Below, in pieces: positions 60,809 through 64,000 of a stretch of 64,000 bases of DNA; position 1 is the stretch's first letter; each line of letters starts with the position of its first letter. The DNA comes from Marinobacter zhanjiangensis (GTDB lineage Bacteria > Pseudomonadota > Gammaproteobacteria > Pseudomonadales > Oleiphilaceae), in assembly GCF_014651935.1 (NCBI RefSeq), contig NZ_BMXV01000009.1, positions 1 to 64,000 of the forward strand, written 5' to 3'. The notes under the pieces were generated by a model. The model was not told the origin of the DNA. It worked only from the letters and a program-made list of their open reading frames with translations, and searched no databases. The translations under genes were made by a program, and so were the position numbers.

Positions 60809-62176
60809 TCAGCCGTTGCTCATCATTCCCGCCATGGCCACTACCGAATCTTTCGATGCCACCAGCTCATCAAACCTCTCTTCCACCGCAGCGGGGGCCA
60901 GCCCCAGGTGGGCATAGAGCGCATCCGGGATGGTTTCCCTTGGCCCGATACCCAGTCCCCGCTCGTTGAGAAGCTGGCGCCCCAGCCAGAGCAGGTGGGC
61001 ATAGGTCTCATTCGGCCCCCGGTAGTCCAGGTGTTTCTGGTGCCTGAGAGCAACGATAACCTCGTCAGGCATGCCCCAGTTAGACATCAACTCGGCGGCA
61101 AGCTGTTCCCGGGTCACGCCCAGCAGATGATGCTCCACCAGAGAAGAATCCACGTGCTCGTTGACCTCCCAGTTACGGCAGGCCAGCCGGAAATGGGGCG
61201 GGAAGACCTGCGCCAGCACAAGATAACCGAAATTGTGCAACAGGCCGGAAAGGTAGGCCAGACCAAAAGCCGGCCGCTCACGGCCACGCATCATGGCGGC
61301 CAGAACCCCCGCAGCCTGGGCCTGCCAGATGGCCTGTTGCCAGTAACCCACGAAACCCCGGGGATGGTCGTCCGGCTGTTTCAACGTCCGCCCCAGGGAT
61401 AGCCCCATGGCCAGATTCATCACCAGGTCAAAGCCCAGGACACGGGACACGGCATCATGCACCGACCGTACCTGGCCGGCAGCGGCATAAAACGACGACG
61501 AGGCCCAGCTGACCACCTGCGCGGCCAGGCTCGGGTCACTTTCCACGATATCCACCAGGTCTCCCATGACCGCATTGGGATTGACCCGCAAGTGAATGAT
61601 GCGTTGCGCGGTCTCCGGCAGCGGCGGCAATTCCAGGGTGTCTTCAAGGCGCTGGCGGATTCTCAGGCCAGTAAAGCGCTGGATCGCGGTAAAGACCTGC
61701 TCACGATCTTTCTCCGGCGATTCCAGATTCACCTGAATGTCACTCAGGGGCACACTGAAGGCGCGCTCCTCGGCCTTGCCAGCCAGCGCCCGGAAGTCAG
61801 CCTGCGTGAGCACCAGACGGGTATTGTCTCCGGCCGGCTCGATGGCTACCCGGTCGCATTGTCCGACCCGGGCGTCAACAATGGTGGGCCAGCCAGTGAG
61901 TGTCGGCAGGGCGGGTATCTCGTGAAGACCGGTTTGCCGCCGCACACGGGCATAGTCACTCTGGGACACCAGATGAAGGTCACGCCCCAGTTGCTGGTTC
62001 AGATCCGCAAGGTCCAGCAGATCATCATTACGACAGATCACCTGGATCTGCCCCTGATTGTCACCAAGCAGTACCATTCGCAGAGTCGGCACTTCCGCTG
62101 GCGCAGCCGTGGTCTCCGGCTGCGCATTGATGGCTGATGCTTCTAGCAGTTTCCGGATTGTGCCGGGCATTTCCAT
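60809..62176 (-). CDS. YbaK-like/HDOD two-domain protein
   Basis: 455 residues. The N-terminal ~155 residues resemble an aminoacyl-tRNA deacylase (YbaK/ProX) domain, in degenerate form. The C-terminal ~290 residues are an HDOD domain (LPPLPETAQRIIHLRVNP, then DIVESDPSLAAQVVSWASS and SGLLHNFGYLVLA). HDOD proteins act in signalling, often linked to c-di-GMP or motility, without confirmed hydrolase activity. This fused architecture is common in Pseudomonas-related bacteria near recG. ATG 62176 follows a 134-bp gap. Confidence 0.85.
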   Translation of the reverse strand: MEMPGTIRKLLEASAINAQPETTAAPAEVPTLRMVLLGDNQGQIQVICRNDDLLDLADLNQQLGRDLHLVSQSDYARVRRQTGLHEIPALPTLTGWPTIVDARVGQCDRVAIEPAGDNTRLVLTQADFRALAGKAEERAFSVPLSDIQVNLESPEKDREQVFTAIQRFTGLRIRQRLEDTLELPPLPETAQRIIHLRVNPNAVMGDLVDIVESDPSLAAQVVSWASSSFYAAAGQVRSVHDAVSRVLGFDLVMNLAMGLSLGRTLKQPDDHPRGFVGYWQQAIWQAQAAGVLAAMMRGRERPAFGLAYLSGLLHNFGYLVLAQVFPPHFRLACRNWEVNEHVDSSLVEHHLLGVTREQLAAELMSNWGMPDEVIVALRHQKHLDYRGPNETYAHLLWLGRQLLNERGLGIGPRETIPDALYAHLGLAPAAVEERFDELVASKDSVVAMAGMMSNG

Positions 62177-62310
62177 GTTGTTCTCCCGCCCCGTGGTTCA
62201 GTTGTTGTCAGGATCTGCTCCGAGACTCTCAATGTATTGTGGCTCAAACGGGTCCGGCTGGCAGGCCCGTAGTCGTGAATATTATACGGTGGCTGTCTGG
62301 GGTCCGGCAC

Positions 62311-64000
62311 TTAGACATCGCCGTAACGTACCCGTTCACCAAGCCAGCGGCGCACCAGCGCGTCCACCGACCGCGGATGCCTCATAATACCGGGGGCTAT
62401 GTCCTTTACGGTTTCAATCCAGCCACGGTCTCTCTCGAAATCCGCCAGCCGGAACTGCATCATCCCGGTCTGGCGGGTGCCCAGCACTTCCCCCGGCCCG
62501 CGGATTTCCAGATCCTTCTCAGCGATGACAAAACCATCCTGGCTGTCCCGCAATGCCTGAAGGCGGGCCCTGCCGTTGTGGGACAGGGGTGCCTGATACA
62601 TCAGCACGCAGAAACTCGCCTGTTCGCCACGGCCGACACGCCCCCGCAACTGGTGAAGCTGGGCCAGCCCCAGGCGCTCGGGGTTCTCGATGATGATCAG
62701 CGACGCATTGGGCACATCCACACCCACCTCGATCACCGTCGTCGCCACCAGCAGATCGAGGTCGCCGTTCTTGAACTGTTCCATCACCCCCGCCTTTTCG
62801 GCGCCTTTCAGGCGACCATGGACCAGCCCCACACCCAGTTCCGGCAGCCGCTCCCGCAGGTTTTCGGCGGTCACTTCAGCCGCCTGACACTGCAGCGCTT
62901 CGGACTCCTCGATCAGGGTACAGACCCAATAGGCCTGCCGGCCCTGCGCGCAGGCCTTTCTCACCCGCTCTATCACTTCATCCCGCCGCGCCTCCGGGAT
63001 CACTATGGTTTCAATGGGCTTGCGCCCCGGCGGCAGCTCGTCGATTACCGACGTATCGAGATCGGCGTAGGCACTCATGGCAAGGGTACGGGGAATCGGC
63101 GTGGCTGTCATGATCAGCTGGTGGGGCGCCATACGCCCCTCGGCGCCCTTGTCCCGCAAAGCGAGGCGCTGGTGCACACCAAACCGGTGCTGCTCGTCCA
63201 CGATCACCAGCCCCAGCCGGTCAAATTCCACATCGCCCTGGAACAGCGCGTGGGTACCGATCACCAGGCTTACTTGTCCGGTAGCAAGCCGGCCCAGTGC
63301 CTCGATGCGAGCCTTTCCCTTGACCTTGCCGGACAGCCAGACCACCTCCAGGCCCAACGGCTCCAGCCATTGCACGAAATTGCGGAAATGCTGCTCCGCG
63401 AGGATCTCCGTGGGCGCCATCAGCGCCACCTGGGCACCGGCCGCCACCGCCTGCAGGGCCGCCATGGCGGCGACCACCGTCTTGCCCGAGCCCACATCCC
63501 CCTGCACCAGCCGCAACATCGGCAGTGGCTGGCTCAAATCCTGGCGGACGTCGGAAACCACCCTGCCCTGGGCCGGCGTCAGGCTGAATGGCAGCTGGTC
63601 CAGAAAACGCTCCACCAGGTCGCCGGTGGGTAGCAGTGGCAGCGCCTGCCGCTGCTGAATCTGCTGGCGCACCAGCAACAGGCTCAGCTGGTGGGCCAGC
63701 AATTCCTCCATCACCAGCCGCTGCTGGGCCGGATGGCGCCCCTCCATCAACAGGTGAACCGGAGCATCCGCCGGCGGTGCATGCACCAGAGCCACGGCCG
63801 CGGTGATGTCCGGCAGCTGGTAGTCCGCCAGCAACGATTCCGGCAGCCAGTCACGAATCGGGTAACGCCTGAGATACTCCAGGGCCTGGCGGCAGAGACC
63901 GCGGACCCGGGGCTGCTGGATACCTTCGGTCAGGGGGTAGACCGGCGTCAGGGTGGCCTCTTCCGCCGGTGGCATGGGTGGCGGATTAACCTGGTATTCC
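62311..64000 (-). CDS. recG: ATP-dependent DNA helicase RecG (5' end missing)
   Basis: Rescues stalled replication forks by driving branch migration. The frame is open to the right edge (563 codons seen; the enzyme is usually ~690 residues), so the N-terminal wedge region is cut off by the window. Helicase motifs are intact: Walker A GDVGSGKTVVAA, DEQHRFGVHQR (DExH), TATPIPRTLA and QLRGRVGRGEQ. Transcribed leftward toward the HDOD gene. Confidence 0.95.
   Translation of the reverse strand, partial: EYQVNPPPMPPAEEATLTPVYPLTEGIQQPRVRGLCRQALEYLRRYPIRDWLPESLLADYQLPDITAAVALVHAPPADAPVHLLMEGRHPAQQRLVMEELLAHQLSLLLVRQQIQQRQALPLLPTGDLVERFLDQLPFSLTPAQGRVVSDVRQDLSQPLPMLRLVQGDVGSGKTVVAAMAALQAVAAGAQVALMAPTEILAEQHFRNFVQWLEPLGLEVVWLSGKVKGKARIEALGRLATGQVSLVIGTHALFQGDVEFDRLGLVIVDEQHRFGVHQRLALRDKGAEGRMAPHQLIMTATPIPRTLAMSAYADLDTSVIDELPPGRKPIETIVIPEARRDEVIERVRKACAQGRQAYWVCTLIEESEALQCQAAEVTAENLRERLPELGVGLVHGRLKGAEKAGVMEQFKNGDLDLLVATTVIEVGVDVPNASLIIIENPERLGLAQLHQLRGRVGRGEQASFCVLMYQAPLSHNGRARLQALRDSQDGFVIAEKDLEIRGPGEVLGTRQTGMMQFRLADFERDRGWIETVKDIAPGIMRHPRSVDALVRRWLGERVRYGDV

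Noticed and set aside
62137..63633. 498-codon plus-strand frame opposite recG
   Set aside because: Shadow of recG on the other strand; no start signal or domain.

Overview
The window is chromosomal DNA from a gammaproteobacterium with a GC-rich genome. It is most likely Marinobacter or a close marine relative of the Pseudomonas branch. Gene order follows the Pseudomonas pattern in several blocks: rRNA operon/tyrZ/M23 peptidase/anmK/erpA/bactofilin/argC; cbrX-cbrA-cbrB-crcZ-pcnB-folK-panB-panC; and folK2-folB/plsY/tsaD/rpsU-dnaG-rpoD. The genus is inferred from gene content and protein flavour, not from an rRNA sequence.

Layout. 1-300: leader and two tandem promoters of an rRNA operon that runs off the left edge. 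302-12286: housekeeping genes (tyrZ, envelope and Fe-S functions, argC, a ClC channel, hemJ, thiD, thiE, hemL). 12351-17306: an envelope-linked block (TPR/outer-membrane protein; ECF sigma, anti-sigma and secreted-protein operon; DUF4382 lipoprotein; LpoP-like lipoprotein). 17303-24243: mrcB, a kinase-like fusion protein, a Rieske protein, sfsA, dksA, gluQ. 24341-33287: the CbrX/CbrA/CbrB carbon-nitrogen control system, its CrcZ-type sRNA with a sigma-54 promoter, then pcnB, folK, panB and panC. 33312-42202: pgi, folate genes, plsY, tsaD and the rpsU-dnaG-rpoD macromolecular-synthesis operon. 53590-64000: a class I amidotransferase, an orphan lipase-chaperone-like gene, an FGE-fold protein, an SGNH hydrolase, an Lnt-type acyltransferase, DUF2489, an HDOD protein and a truncated recG.

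The accessory island is 42547-53388: a filamentous (Pf/inovirus-type) prophage integrated into the 3' half of a tRNA-Ile2(CAU) gene downstream of rpoD, bounded by a 45-bp perfect direct repeat. Its core runs leftward as one tightly overlapping operon: early genes, an intergenic region with large inverted repeats, ssDNA-binding protein, small coat proteins, pIII-like adsorption protein, pVI-like protein, Zot/pI, Rep, integrase. Cargo sits at both ends. On the right, an AT-rich rightward unit encodes an XRE-type repressor, an AvcD-type anti-phage dCTP deaminase and a translationally coupled 46-residue protein. On the left, next to attL, lies a membrane-protein gene whose Shine-Dalgarno position is a G10 homopolymer. 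The early promoter is overlaid by a perfect 13+3+13 palindrome, the probable repressor operator.

Other structure outside ordinary genes: two inverted copies of a roughly 269-bp three-helix element (22465-22733, 37601-37869) whose helices are preserved by matched substitutions; a tRNA-Ile2 5'-half relic followed by a multi-branched palindromic element (42332-42485); a probable ATC start codon for thiD; several small ORFs (24 to 58 codons); and a hairpin-rich, terminator-ended gap (60442-60808) that may encode an sRNA.
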